DNA from: Spisula solida
Lineage: Eukaryota; Mollusca; Bivalvia; Venerida; Mactridae
DNA: 64,000 nucleotides
Reading direction: 5' to 3'
Assembly: GCA_947247005.1 (NCBI GenBank)
Contig: OX365944.1
Coordinates: 4,786,501 to 4,850,500, forward strand
Part shown: positions 1-15,100 of the stretch, one piece after another
Layout: every line of letters starts with the position of its first letter
Numbering within the stretch: the stretch's first letter is position 1
Program-made: the position numbers and the translations under genes
Notes under the pieces: model-generated
Seen by the model: the letters and a program-made list of their open reading frames with translations, nothing else
The model's database searches: none
What the model was told of the DNA's origin: nothing

Positions 1-149
1 ATCTATTACCAAGTCAACCAACCAAAGTTTCGGCGATCAATTTGGGCCAGAAGATACTGGTATCCTGGCAACCGCCTATTGACAATGCTGATCGTGTTAC
101 TGGCTATAAAGTGCAATATCGAGCATTAGGAAATGATACTTTCACCTCT
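1..149 (+). CDS. Exon: FN3 domain 1, first half (partial at window edge)
   Basis: The frame opens at base 3 and reads the start of an FN3 domain, with VSW and the VTGYKVQYR strand typical of FN3. It ends at a GTGAGT donor in phase 0. The exon is cut by the window edge. Confidence 0.8.
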
Positions 150-3100
150 GTGAGTAATATTTGATCATAAAAAAGAGAAAAAAAATTGACCAGTGGTTAC
201 TCCTCGAGATTTGTATTGTGTGATAGATGGGTTTGATTAGTAAAAAGCTTGGCTGGTATTTACAAAGCATCTTTGAGTGAAAACTTTAATATTCTGACTT
301 TAGTAAAAGAAATTGATGCATGACATGTTTTTCTGCGTTTTATTGATCTTTAAATCATCTTTACAGACATCCCCAAAATTGGCAAAAATGGGTGGACACT
401 CGGTCCTGTAAGTTTTTACAAACTGCCTGACCAAAAATATGATAAAAATCTTTTTCTTTGGAATGCTAAATAAATGTGTTACACACTGTCAAAGTTGTTA
501 TACAACGTGATTTGGATCAATGACAGTTGTGGATAAAGGCTGGTTGCAGTCGGACCTGTTATTGCTTGAAAAGCGGCAGACCGTATCAAAAACTTCTGGA
601 CTTGTCCGTCATACCGGCGAATTTTGGGATGTCCGTATTTAAGTCTATTTTAATGGTAAGTTATAATCATATGGTCAAATGGCTTAATTTGAAAGCCGTC
701 TCCCAACAACTTTAACAAACAATAAGGCGGAGCAATCTCTCCTCTAGCATAATGTGAATTCAAGCTTCATAGTTCTTTTAGTATCAAATTTATATCCCTT
801 CAAAGTTCAACTTTTTTTTTTCATTTCTGTTTCAATAATGCTTTTATAAACCCTTCGTGTTTTCTTTTGTTAGAGATCACCAGAATCAAAGACGACCATG
901 ACTGAAATTTTGTCAGGTTTAGAATTAAATAAGATATATGAGGTAAGAGTTATTGCCCTTGCGAGCTCCGGAGCCAGTCAACCATCATATACAGTGGACA
1001 TTGCTACTGGAGGTACTATTTATTTATTTATATCAAATCTTTTTGTTTTACATTCAGTTTTATGCCCCCCATCTTTGGTGAGGGGTATATTGTTTTGCAC
1101 ATGTTGGTTGTTTGGTTGGTCTGTCTGTTGGTCGGAGGGTCGGTAGGTTGGTTAGTCGGTGGGTCGGTAGACCAAGTGGTTTCCATTCAATAACTGAAGA
1201 ACGCAATGACATAGGATATTCAAACTTTACATGGAGGTTGGTCAGCAACAGTAGGTGACCCGTATCAGTAGGTTAAAGATCAAGGTTGCTGTGACCTTTA
1301 ATATTAATGACTGTTTGACTGACTGCAATGGGGGCATATATGTTTTACTAACATCTCTTGCTAAGCTTTACTGAGCACAAGGTCTGTTGTCTGTCTACAG
1401 TTCGTTTAAATGACTTCTTTTCTTTTCCTAAACTGAAATAAATGTTTGTGTTTTCTGTTTTTATTTCAGAGGTACTTTCATCAGGCGTGAGAAACGACAC
1501 AATTGCAGGCAAGTGTCATACTGTGCTTTCCTTATTTTGATAATTGTTTTCTATGACTTATTCTCTCCAACACTTAAACTTCCAAATAATTTCTGGATTT
1601 TTTCCTTTCTAGAATCAAGTTGCCTCGGAGTTGTGGCCCTTGTTACAAAAATGTTAGTTTTTATGATATTCCAAAATGCAGATTTCTTGATAAATTTCAT
1701 TCAAATTACATGCATATTAATCGCCAATTTGAAATAAGTATGAAAACCATGTGATGTAAATGCAAATTCGAATGATATAATGATGTTGAAACACGAGTAC
1801 ATAAAAATTATTAAAATTGCTTATATTAAAGAAAAAGTTATGATGTCAGTTTTGATATATTGTTTCTATTTGTAGAATGTTGTACGAAGTACAATGTATC
1901 AACAAAATGTCAACCGTATTGTCAATCTACCCTGTACTTCATGGGAGGTGACTCTGAGTCGTTATTAAGTTGTCATTCTGAACTCAACACCATACTGCAA
2001 TGTTTGGCTGGTAAGTATCGTTTAACTGTGGTTTGGGTGAGTTTATAATGTCCTTGGTGACCAAGTTTATTTATTTTCTTCTAGGACAATTTTATTTTGA
2101 GAGCAAGCTATACATGTATAGTAATGAAAAACGTAATGATGTTAATATACATTGTATGACAAAATACGTTATATCCAAACTCATATAACAAAATTTTGTT
2201 GTACGAATATAGGGAAAATCAGATGTAGCGAAAGAAATTGAATGGTCCCTAGGATTTCGTTATATAACCGAGTTCTTTCCACTGTAAACTCAGAATAAAG
2301 TGTCTGTTTTGGGATGCCAATTTTGAGACCAACCTATCAAGGAAATTACTTCAAAGATGAATGACAATATGTAAGATGAAATTTAGCTCAAATTGAGATA
2401 CCACCTGAAAACAGAAAAACCTTATCTACATAGACCACTCATGTGTACCCATGTGACTAAAACAATTGTCTATACATTGGTATAGTTTCTATTGATGACA
2501 GAAATGAGTATTTTTCGCAGGTTATGGTAACCACACACCATGCTGTGAGCGTGTCCATGTACCTGAACACTGTCACCGTCTGTGTGAAGGCGAGGTTTTC
2601 CTGTCCTGGGATATTGTCGAATGTCTGACGTTTGTTCCCCTTATATCTGGCTGTATGGTTGAAGGATCAGGTAGGTCTTACTTATTATATATATATCAAT
2701 AACAAGGCCAATATGAATTCAATCATTTTAGGGTTTTTTTGCGTTTATTTATTCACGCCACTAGAAATCCATATGGGTGAGGCCCCCAGAAGAGGTTAGT
2801 TACTTCAGTTCTTGGGGAATAGTGCATGATACAGAAGATGCCCCAGTTCCAGAAGCATCCCTGGTTCTTGTATGTGCCGATGTAAAGCATCATACACGGG
2901 ACCTTGCTTAACGTCTCGTCCGAAAGACTGTTAGTAATTTAAGTTATGTTGGGTGGGAAACACTGAAAAGCATTTCCATTTTTGACCGTCGAGGAGGGAT
3001 CGAACCAACAACCTTCTGATCAGTAGTCAGTAGCTCTTACCACTAGACCACTTGTCCACCCGTATTCAATCAATTACATTATAGTATATAATCAGTAAAG

Positions 3101-6100
3101 TACAAATAATTTAACTGGGTCCTTGACCTTTATGCATGAATATATTACAGTCTTCTTGTGTAGAATGAATCAATTTTCTCTAGAAAGTCCTGTCTTGTCA
3201 GATATTTAGATAAGTGTTTATATTACACCTAATACATATTTGTAACAATCTTTGCTTATGAAAACACAGGCCTAAATTAAACAACAGACAAGAATTTATG
3301 AGGACCAGGTTAATTTTATCGTACCATATAAAAAATTGTCTATAAGAAATAAAATGAAAGTATGCATATGCACCCTTTGGATAAAAATGGAAATTAATTA
3401 AGGTTAGCTACGGGTATTTTGATATTCGTATTCTGTTCCAAGTATCCGGATAGCAAATTGGTATCTGAATATTCATTATATCATTTGGAAAAAAAATTCA
3501 TTAATTCGTTTTTAAATATTTGGGTAGTTTGTAGGATTTGATAAAAATAAAAAATAGCTGACTACCCACACTGAGCCATGAAATTTGAGTCTGTTTGTTA
3601 CACAAAGACGATGTTGGTCGCGACATTATCTTTCAATCCTTTCCACATTCAATGTTTGGCTTATTTTTTATACAGATATCCGGATATTTGTTCAGATTGC
3701 GACCTGAATATCCGGATACAAATTTTGGTATCCGTTGCCATCTCTAAAAATGATTCACTGTATTACAGCAATACTTCCTGACCATCCGAAGAACACGCAC
3801 ATTAAGGTAGGAAGTGTTAGCACAGATTCTGCCGTCATTGAGTGGGATAGACCGGACAATTCGAAGGAAGGGGAATGGTTTACTGTCTCATGGAAGCTAC
3901 GCTATTCTGATCTACCTGTATGGAACAGTGTAAGTCATATTTAAATATTGTGCATAGTGAGATTTAATTGATGTGGCAATGAGATTGCATTCAATATTAA
4001 ATTTACCGCCTCCTCGATAGCCTTTTGGTAGAGCATCTGCTTTGAGTGTGGGAGGTCCCGTGTGTGATCCCAGGCCATGTCATGCTTGACGCTCAGCATG
4101 AAAGAGAATCTTTCTTTTCTTCTCTCATACCCTCGTGGCATTGGATAACATCAGGAATGAGGTGTCGAGATCAATATAAGTTAGTAAAACTTGCTCCCAA
4201 ACAATTGACCTAAAATAAATTAGTATAAACTAAATTCCTGACCATTATGTTTTGAGGTTGGACTAGGTGTTTTAAAATTCGGAGCTGTGGTCCAGTAGTT
4301 AGAGTGCTGGATTGTCGGAGCTGTGGTCCAGTAGTTAGAGTGCTGGATTGTCGGAGCTGTGGTCCAGTAGTTAGAGTGCTGGATTTGTAGCTCGGTGAAA
4401 AAACAAATGACCATCCACTAAGACTGTCTCATTCGAATGCAATCATGCATACAAACAAACAAAATTAATGAAGTGACATTTGTAAGTATTGTCTCAAGCT
4501 TTACTCAGTACTAGATTTGGATCCCAAAGGCAACTGGTGGTGGATTCTTTTTACCACATCACTACGTAGTTATTAAGTCTAAACAACATCAGAAATAACG
4601 AATTTAAGCCGACAACGTTACATTTTCTTGCCGAAAAGCGGGTGTCGTCACGCATTTGTTGTCACACGTGTTGGAGAACATTGTCCCGTCATTTCTCATA
4701 TGGAAGATCACGGTATTTATGTGATAAAGTACCATATTCTGTCCATCTCAATAGCTTAGTGGTAGTGCGTCAGCTTCTGAGCAAGAGGTCTTTGGTACCA
4801 TTATAGGTCATGACTGGACATTGTTAAAAAATTATGGTACCGACATATATCTTGTTTGACGATCAGCATTATAGTTTAGTTCCAGGTAACTGCTGGTTCG
4901 TCCAGTGTCAGGATTATGTGACTGTGAGGTCTCCAAATGACTGAAATACTGTAGGACTTGAAACAATATTCCGAAAAACAACATACTGTACAACCTCACT
5001 AGAGCGACCCACTGTAGAGCAATAACCTCTTTACAACAACACCTTCAAAATTTCTTTTAGATGATATTCATTTTAAATATAACCTATGTAGAGCAACAAC
5101 CTCTACACAATGGCCAATATTTGCAGATCCCAAAGGGTGTTGTTGTACAGAGGTTGTACTGTAATCTACTTTTCAGGTGGAAGTGGTTGCTGGTACCAGT
5201 TACATGATTACGAATCTGACCCCAGCAACAATGTATAACGTTATCGTATCTACAGTGAATGACAAGGGCTCAAGTCTACCTGAACTAATGTTGGTTCTTG
5301 TTACTGAAGGACTGTCGGATGTTAGTCAAACACCATTTAATGAGACATGTACATATTTTATGAATTTTAATTCTTTGAAGATAACTGTAAACCAAGAAAT
5401 TATTTCGCTCATTTAACTTTGTGGAGTTCACAAGTGGTAGAATTTTATGAAATTAAGTCGCTGCGAAAGTGCTAAAAACATTAATTTGGACATTGTGGGA
5501 AATATAAAAACATAAAAATTTGTAGTTGCGAATATGCTGACAATCAGCAAAATGTGAAAGTTAGTATTTGCTTAAGTAAATTGGTTTACAGTATTCATTT
5601 AATATTGATTTGATCATGTTTTAACTTTAAAGGCACATCAACAGCTAGAGTTATTTTATATCATTTTTTGGCTGGTCAAAATGTTCTGAATTTCAGGTAA
5701 ATTTTAGTAAAAGGCTGTCTATTCAGCTCTTAATTATCTGTGTCACATCCAGTAGCACGAATGAAATTATACAATCATTTAAGTTGGAATATACGATTTT
5801 GCATGCTGCCATTATAATTATATATTAAAAGATTGAATGTGTTGTCACACAGTGCCTTGTTATGTTAAGTCCTTAATATAATATCATGAAATCTTATTAC
5901 ATTTCAGTATGTTGCGTTGAGCAGGGTGTTCAGCCAGAATGTTTGCAATTATGTGAACATGAATTCCGTCTATCTGACAATATGGCCATGCTACAACAGC
6001 TAGGATTACAGTGCCCTAATGCACTGGCTCCTATGTTGCTGTGTGCGTCTGGTAGGTGATACTGTAAATCACTTAATATTCATGTGATCTTTATTATTCA

Positions 6101-9100
6101 AATTTACTGTAAATCACTTAATATTTGTGTGATCTTTATTATTCAAATTTACTGTAAATCACTTAATATTCGTGTGATCTTTATTATGCCAATTTACTGT
6201 AAATCACTTAATATTCGTGTGATCTTTATTATGCCAATTTACTGTAAATCACTTAATATTCGTGTGATCTTTATTATTCAAATTTACTGTAAATCACTTA
6301 ATATTCGTGTGATCTTTATTATTCAAATTTACTGTAAATCACTAAGTATTCATGTGATCTTAAATTTTATGCAAATTTTGGTAACATACATATTTCGTGG
6401 ATTCAAAAATTCAAGGTCAAAGGTTTCATAATAGGTTTTCATGTTCTGAAAGTATTTTTGGATATATAACTTGCAAAAAAGTATTTGTGAATAAAAATGT
6501 AAACCCTTGAGGTTTTGCCATTTTAAAAGGGGGCATAGAACTTAACATAAATTTTGTTATGTTAAAGATGTGTAGTTAAGGACATTGTTTTGTCTACATA
6601 AATATAATCAACACATGCCTATATATATATAAGGTAAGCAGTTAATATGTTGAAATAGAACACAGTCAAATATGTAGAATCACATTTTATAAGAAATGAG
6701 GATAAAGAATACATTGCAATAGAAAAACCGCTTTCGAGTTTATTTACTGTGATGATGTTACAATCATATACATTTTGATGAGTACGAGGGGTGATCCAGA
6801 ATAAACCGGACTACAAAGGGTTGATCAAGAATAAACCAGACCGGTTCTAATATTGGTCATGTTCAGATGTTTTTATATTTTGCAACAAATAGTATGTAAG
6901 TAAAGGAAGAAGTCCCCTTTATTTTGGATCACCCCTCATGCATGTGTATATTTTTGTTACAGATGGCAGAAATCACACAGACTGTTGTAAACGTGAAAAT
7001 GTCGCGGGGGAATGTCTGGGTCTTTGTAGTTTGACTTATGACTCCGATATTAGCACAGGTTTCCTAACCTGTGTCCAGTACAAGAATCAGCTGACTGGGT
7101 GCTTCGATGAAGGCAAAAGTAAGGCCATAGTTCATTTATTTATTGGTTTTCAGGAAATAAAAAAAAGGTAATATATCAAGACGATTCCAAAGATTGTGTT
7201 GGTGCTCACACGATGGCTAGGAGGTCGAGGGTTCAATCCATGGCCATGTCAATGGAACCATTAATAAGCTCAGCATAAAAGGGAAAGCAGGCTCCTATGG
7301 CTCATGCCCTTGTGGCAATAGACACTATCATAATGAGGTGTCTAGAGTGATTGATATAAGTAATAACAACTTGTTTTAAGATGACTAAGATCAATTGGTA
7401 TATATGTTTTCTTGGTATTGATTGTCTACCTGTCTGGATGGATGTCACTATGTTTGTCCCCGCTAGACCTCCTTAATCATTAGTCAGATTTTAATGAAAC
7501 TTCACACAAATACTTGGTACCAAACATAGTTATGCATATTATCAGGAATTTTAGATGCTAGAGTTGTTGCCCTTTGTCAGAGACATACGTTTTTGTCTCA
7601 AAATCATTCTTGCTTCATTTTGAAGTGTAAAATCTATGATGGCCTGTAGTTAGTGTTTGGGAGATTTTTTGCCATATTCAATACAACCTCTGTAGAGCAA
7701 CACTCTTTGGGAGCGGCAAATATTGGTCATTTTTTAGAGTTTGTTGCTCTACAGAGGTTGAATTTATAGTAAATAGCGACTTAGGGAAATTTTGAAGGTG
7801 TTGTTACATAGAGGTTGTTGCTCTACAGAGGGCCGCTCTGGGGAGGTTGTAATGAAATGTAACTTGTTTCTGTATCGTAGAGATTTTACCTCGAGCACCA
7901 CTAGAAGTCACTGTTAAAGCAATCGATGTGTATTCCATAACAATAGACTGGCTGAATCCTGGTGGCACTAATATAACTAGTTATCTGGTACAATCATCAT
8001 TAGATCAGAAATATTGGATGAATGTAAGTATCATGTTTCCATTCAATCTCATTTTATTCGCTTGACTTTTTGAAGAAAAAAAGGAGAGCTATTGTCGTGA
8101 CGGACGTGTGAGTTGGTTAAGTTTATTGTCAGAGTCATTTTCTCAAAGACTATCAAAGGTATCTACTTAAAACTCAACATAGTTATTCACCATCACAAGG
8201 GGAGTTCATACTGACAAGGCTTGTAACCCTGTGACCTATATTTATGAGTTATCTTCCCTTGTTGCTCTTAGGATTTTCATTCACAAATGAGCAAGAGTAC
8301 TATCAAGTACGAGAAAGTCCAGCATCCAGCACTTGTAGGAGGTGCTCTTGTTTTATGAGGGGTGTTCAATAAATAATGTCTTTTTGGTGACAAATTTGAA
8401 AAATCATTGTTTTGTGTTATCTTTATAAATTTCTAGAAACATCAACAATTTAACTATATTTCCAGAAAATTTAAATAAAATGTAATTACTGGATTGGTGT
8501 TACTGTTGTCCTTTTTAAAGGTATGTAATAGACACTGCGACTTTTTGAGAATGATTGTCCACTAAAAGTCGCGAAAATAAGTGTCGAAATAAGCCCACAA
8601 ACATGCACTATTTTGTGAGATGTTGACATTATCTGGCTAATAACTTAAAGTATAAAAATAAAAATAGTGTTTTTATAAGCCTGTTGAAAACGGGATGTAT
8701 TATGTGAATACCCTTGGCTGACAGGCGGGCACTTACAGTCCTTAAATTATCAAAAATATGAGCAATTGGCCAGGTTGGATTGTTTTATTTTCATTCACCA
8801 TGCCACCTGATGGGCACATTTTGTGACATTTGGCTCTTGTTTTTAGTCCCCTACCGGTTTTCAACCAGAGCGGACTATAGGTTTGCCTTCCCTCCATCAG
8901 TCCGTCAGTCCATCAGAAACTCTGGATCCTGACATAACTCAAACAGTTTCCATGCTAGGTTTATGAAACTTTATATGTGGATAGGGGGATTATGTCTATC
9001 TAAATTTCTTTTGATTCTGACAAAAATTGTGGTTGCTTTGGCAACAAATAAATTGAAAATAATTTTAAGGTCATGACTTCAAACCTGTAGGGGACTTCTG

Positions 9101-12100
9101 TATGACTTGCAATTCTTAGTGACTTGTTAAATGTTGTTTACATTGTCTATAATTTCAGAGTAAAAATGTTACACAAACATTTGCTGAAGTTAATAATCTG
9201 AAACCAGACACTTACTATTATTTCCGTGTGATAACAGTCAATGGAGATGATCATAGTTTTCCATCACCAATACTTGCAGCTTATACTCAACCAGGTAATC
9301 ATAAAAATCAATCTCATTAAAATCAAACCCTTATTACGCTTCACTACTTTACGCTGATATAGGATCTGACGACACCCTGTGTGTTATTTGATGAAAATAT
9401 CTCAAGAAATGGCAAAGTTATGATTATTAAATCTGCTCTGAAGGATTTTCTTTTATATAAAGTATTAAAAACTGGAAACAATTTAAAAACTTATTTATAT
9501 ATATTGAAACAATGAAATTGAATGCCTGTAGTTTGGCAAAAATGGTTGGCCGCATATGATTTTCAGGATATATAATTTGGCTCTGATGCCACCCCTGTAG
9601 AATAAAACACTGCAACATTTTCTGTTCTAGCTGCTTATACACCTCTATGTTTGTTGATTTCAGTTGTTGTCAATGGAACACAAGAACGCAACTGGTTGAT
9701 GCTTTGGAATAGCAAAAAAGGTTTGCCTGTTGATTGTTTTAATGCGCATATCTTGTTTAATTCAGATATGAAAATAATTTTATGTTGTTTTTTTTTTAAT
9801 TTCTTAAGAAGACTTAAAACTTGTTACTTTCTATTGCCCATGTAGTCTTTGAACATGTCATGTTGGTTCGTTGTGGTCTTTGTCAATATGGTTTTGTCCA
9901 CATGATGTGCCCGTGTAGCTCAGTGGTAAGAGCGCTTGTCATCTAATCTGGCGACCCGGTTTCAAATAAGGGTTGAGGCACTCATATGCCTGCCATATGT
10001 CAGCAGTAAGCTGACTGTCAAATAAAGACTAGGCTCTGCATTTAAAAAAAGTTTGATGTTATAGTCTTTGGCCATGTGGTCATTGTCTATGTAGTCATTG
10101 TCTATGTGGTCATTGTCTATGTGTTCATTGTCTATGTGTTCATTGTTCATGTGGTCATTGTCTATGTGTTCATTGTTCATGTGTTCATTGTCTATGTGGT
10201 CATTGTTCATGTGGTCATTGTCCATGTGTTCATTGTCTATGTGGTCATTGTCTATGTGGTCATTGTCTATGTGGTCATTGTCCATGTGTTCATTGTCTAT
10301 GTGGTCATTGTCTATGTGGTCATTGTTCATGTGGTCATTGTCCATGTGTTCATTGTCTATGTGGTCATTGTCTATGTGGTCATTGTCTATGTGGTCATTG
10401 TCTATGTGGTCATTGTCCATGTGTTCATTGTCTATGTGGTCATTGTCTATGTGGTCATTGTCCATGTGTTCATTGTCTATGTGGTCATTGTCTATGTGGT
10501 CATTGTCTATGTGGTCATTGTCCATGTGTTCATTGTATATGTGGTCATTGTCCATGTGTTCATTGTCTATGTGGTCATTGTATATGTGGTCATTGTCTAT
10601 TTGATCATTGTCTATGTGGTCATTGTCTATGTGATCAATGTCTATGTGGTCATTGTCCATGTGTTCATTGTTCATGTGTTCATTGTCTATGTGGTCATTG
10701 TCTATGTGGTCATTGTCTATGTAGTCATTGTCTATGTGGTCATTGTCTATGTGGTCATTGTCTATGTGGTCATTGTTTATGTGGTCATTGTCTATGTGAT
10801 CATTGTCTATGTGGTCATTGTCTATGTGGTCATTGTCTATGTGGTCATTGTCTATGTGGTCATTGTTCATGTGGTCATTGTCTATGTGTTCATTGTCTAT
10901 GTGGTCATTGTTTATGTGGTCATTGTCTATGTGGTCATTGTCTATGTGGTCATTGTCTATGTGGTCATTGTCTATGTGGTCATTGTATATGTGGTCATTG
11001 TTCATGTGGTCATTGTCTATGTGTTCATTGTCTATGTGGTCATTGTTTATGTGGTCATTGTCTATGTGGTCATTGTCTATGTGGTCATTGTCTATGTGGT
11101 TATTGTCCCATTTGTCCCATTGAAATAAATGATTTTACAGTACTTTGTCTATGATATTGTTTGAAATATGAACATTGTCCTTACAATCCTTGTGCCTGTT
11201 TTATCTCTCAGATTGTTGTGGTAAGAGCAGTAACATCAGTGCATGTGTGGAGGGTTGTACAAGTGGTACAGATATAGACAGAGTACAATGTGCTACAGAC
11301 ATGGACAGGATAGTTGCTTGTGCTGCAGGTTTGTCCTTATATCTCAAACAAATTAACTTGTCCTACAACTTTCTATAACTGTAAACCAATTTACTTTCCC
11401 GAATATTAACATTCGCATTTTGCTGATTGTCGGCATATTCGCGACTACGAAGTTTCGCGTTTTTAAGTTTCTCGCAATGTACATATTAATGTTTTTAGCA
11501 CTTTCGCGGCAACATAATTTCACGAAATTCTACCCCTCGCAAACTCCATGAAATTAAATTGTACAAAATAATTTCTTGGTTGACAGTAGTTAATATTATA
11601 TTCATTGATCAGTTTATTTCTTGACCATAACTTAAATTCATCTTTTGTTTTTATATAGGGGAGTAGTATGATCAGTACAAGTTGTACTAATAACACTAAA
11701 CTAAATATCTGATCAGGCACGACTTTGTTGTGGTAATTGATATATTCTGCATAAGAAGCTTGTAATATCTTCATGCAGAAAAGGTCAAGGACCAGGCTAG
11801 TTTTTTTTTGACTAAATAAGACCATAAAAAAGATCATATATAGCAATCTACCCTGCTGTTTCTGGCATAATCTGAAATTGCAACTTAAGTGTTATTTTTT
11901 AAGTTGGCTCAATTTTAACAAGGCTTGAAATAAAACAATGCTTCCCTTCCTGCTGCCTAACTGCCAAAATTGTCCCAAATCAGAAAAACGAAAGAGGTTT
12001 CATAATAATTTAGTAAAAATATCAATATTAAAACTATTTTTCTCACCTGCCTGCCACGCCCTAAATGACACTGGTCGCCGAAGGGGAATCAAACAATATT

Positions 12101-15100
12101 CAATTTTAGACTTTGAATAGTTAAATGCAAGATGTTTTACTTACAGATGGTCGAGATCATACTGAATGTTGTACACGGATAACTGACTTCCCTACAGACT
12201 GCTTGCCATATTGTAAGGGTCAACCAGGGTCTAGAGATGTCCAATCTGTACTCTGTCTCAAATATATTAGAGCTATGTTTACATGCTTTGTTGAAGGAAA
12301 AGGTCAGTATAATTCATTTGTACATAGAGAATCTGTCATGAGCTATCTGTTCATGTAAACTTTTATTAATCGAGTTACTGTTGTCACAAAGTTTGACCAT
12401 GCTTGTTTTCCTTACTCACTGGTTGGATTTCAATGAAACTTCACATACATACTTAGTATCAAGCCTAGTTGTGCAAATAGTCTAGACTGTTTGGTAGGAT
12501 GAGTTATGGTCCTTTTGTGGGAAATATATGTTTTTATGTTGAAAACCATTTGACTGTGTATAAGACAGGTGGTTGATTAATTCAGGTGACCACAAACACA
12601 GTCTAGTATTACTATATTTCAGGTGTTATACCATCACCCCCGCAAAGTTTGAAGGCAGAAAACACGCAGGTAACGTCTATAGTGATGAAATGGATGGTAC
12701 CAGCAGAGAACTGTGATAATGGATGTACATATCATGCTATGATCTGGACAGAAAAAGACCAGAAACTCATATCAGAGAAGGTATATATGATGCTGACTCA
12801 GTATAAACTTCTAACCTGTCACATGTTGATGATATCAAGGGGTATAGGCAGGCTGGAAGTTGGTGGTTATGATTTGGGTCCTCATGATTGAGGAAATTTG
12901 GGACTTTAATGCAATTTTGGCCATATCTATTATTTCTCCAAACTAATGTTACGCATGTGCGTACGTCGGTATTGCTGGCTACACCCCTGACGTCACTTCC
13001 TGTTTATTTAATTTACCTGATGTGTTGAAACGTTGTAATAAATTAATATAGCGGAGTTAGTTTCCGTTTCCTTTAAATGTAATCTGTCATAGGCAGCAAG
13101 TCATGTGATACATTAACAAATGCTTGCTTAAAGCAACTGTTCATCTGGCATACAAAATATCAATATAATATGCATAAAACAATCTCCATTAAAGGCAGTG
13201 CCTTAGTTCATATTATTATTGAAAAAACAAGTTTTCGCAAGGTCAAAACTTCGTGAATTTGTTATTCTGATTTAATTTTCGTGATTTAATAAATTTAGAC
13301 AAAATTACTTTCTGTCTTTAAATACCGTTGTTGATGTTCATGAGCATGTATTTTTGTTAACTTTTCGATTTCACTGTATTGTACCTCATACATTTGCTGA
13401 GTGTATGAATAAAATTGTAAAAGATAGTAAAACAATCTGACCAGGAAGGCAGCACTCAACAGAAGCAGCCGAGAACAGAAAACTTAAAACAAACACCGAC
13501 CACAATAACATGGCAAAATGCCAAACACTCAACGGAACCAGAAAATGAACCTTAACAGCTGAAAGTTCACAATTCAGCTGTCAAAAAGTTGAAAGTCCAA
13601 AAAGCTGAATGTCCTAGTTCAGCTATAAAAAAGCTGAATGTCCTAGTTTCAGCTATAAAAAAGCTGAATGTCCTAGTTTCAGCTATAAAAAAGCTGAATG
13701 TCCTAGTTTCAGCTATAAAAAAGCTGAATGGCCTAGTTTCAGCTATAAAAAAGCTGAATGGCCTAGTTTCAGCTATAAAAAAGCTGAATGACCTAGTAAA
13801 CTTGTGTTTGTATTATATTATCTTTATTTATTACAGAGCACTACTGAAGCACGTTACACCTTTACTGACCTTGACCCTGACAAGGGGTACCGTGTATCAG
13901 TTACTGCTAGTAACCAGTATGGATCCAGTTTACCCTCGCCCTATGTTATACTGATGACTCAATCTGATGGTATGTATGTTTGCTTGTGTTCGATCGCGAC
14001 AGTCGTGTGTAGTCATGTTTGTTTGCGTTCAATCGCTACAGTCGTGTGTAGTCATGTTTGTTTGCGTTCAATCGCGACAGTCGTGTGTAGTCATGTTTGT
14101 TTGCGTTCAATCGCGACTGTTGTGTGTAGTCATGTTTGTTTGCATTCAATCGCGACAGTCGTGTGTAGTCATGTTTGTTTGCGTTCAAACGCGACAGTCG
14201 TGTGTAGTCATGTTTGTTTGCATTCGATCGCGACAGTCGTGTGTAGTCATGTTTGTTCGCATTCGATCGCTACAGTCGTGTGTAGTCATGTTTGTTCGCA
14301 TTCGATCGCTACAGTCGTGTGTAGTCATGTTTGTTTGCGTTCAATCGCTACAGTCGTGTGTAGTCATGTTTGTTCGCATTCGATCGCTACAGTCGTGTGT
14401 AGTCATGTTTGTTTGCGTTCAATCGCGACAGTCGTGTGTAGTCATGTTTGTTTGCATTCAATCACGACAGTCGTGTGTAGTCATGTTTGTTTGCGTTCAA
14501 TCGCGACAGTCGTGTGTAGTCATGTTTGTTCGCATTCGATCGCTACAGTCGTGTGTAGTCATGTTTGTTTGCGTTCAATCGCTACAGTCGTGTGTAGTCA
14601 TGTTTGTTTGCATTTGATCGCGACAGTCGTGTGTAGTCATGTTTGTTTGCATTCAATCACGACAGTCGTGTGTAGTCATGTTTGTTTGTGTTCAATCGCG
14701 ACAGTCGTGTGTAGTCATGTTTGTTCGCATTCGATCACTACAGTCGTGTGTAGTCATGTTTGTTTGCATTCAATCACGACAGTCGTGTGTAGTCATGTTT
14801 GTTTGTGTTCAATCGCGACAGTCGTGTGTAGTCATGTTTGTTCGCATTCGATCACTACAGTCGTGTGTAGTCATGTTTGTTTGCATTCGATCACTACAGT
14901 CGTGTGTAGTCATGTTTGTTTGTGTTCAATCGCGACAGTCGTGTGTAGTCATGTTTGTTCGCATTCGATCACTACAGTCGTGTGTAGTCATGTTTGCTTG
15001 CGTTTGATCGCGACAGTCGTGTGTAGTCATGTTTGTTTGTGTTCAATCGCGACAGTCGTGTGTAGTCATGTTTGTTTGCATTCGATCACTACAGTCGTGT

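Noticed and set aside
9962..11128. Open frames of about 350 codons on both strands
   Set aside because: They are produced by the 15-bp minisatellite, whose unit is five codons without stops; the peptides are pure repeats and the region is an intron of the receptor.
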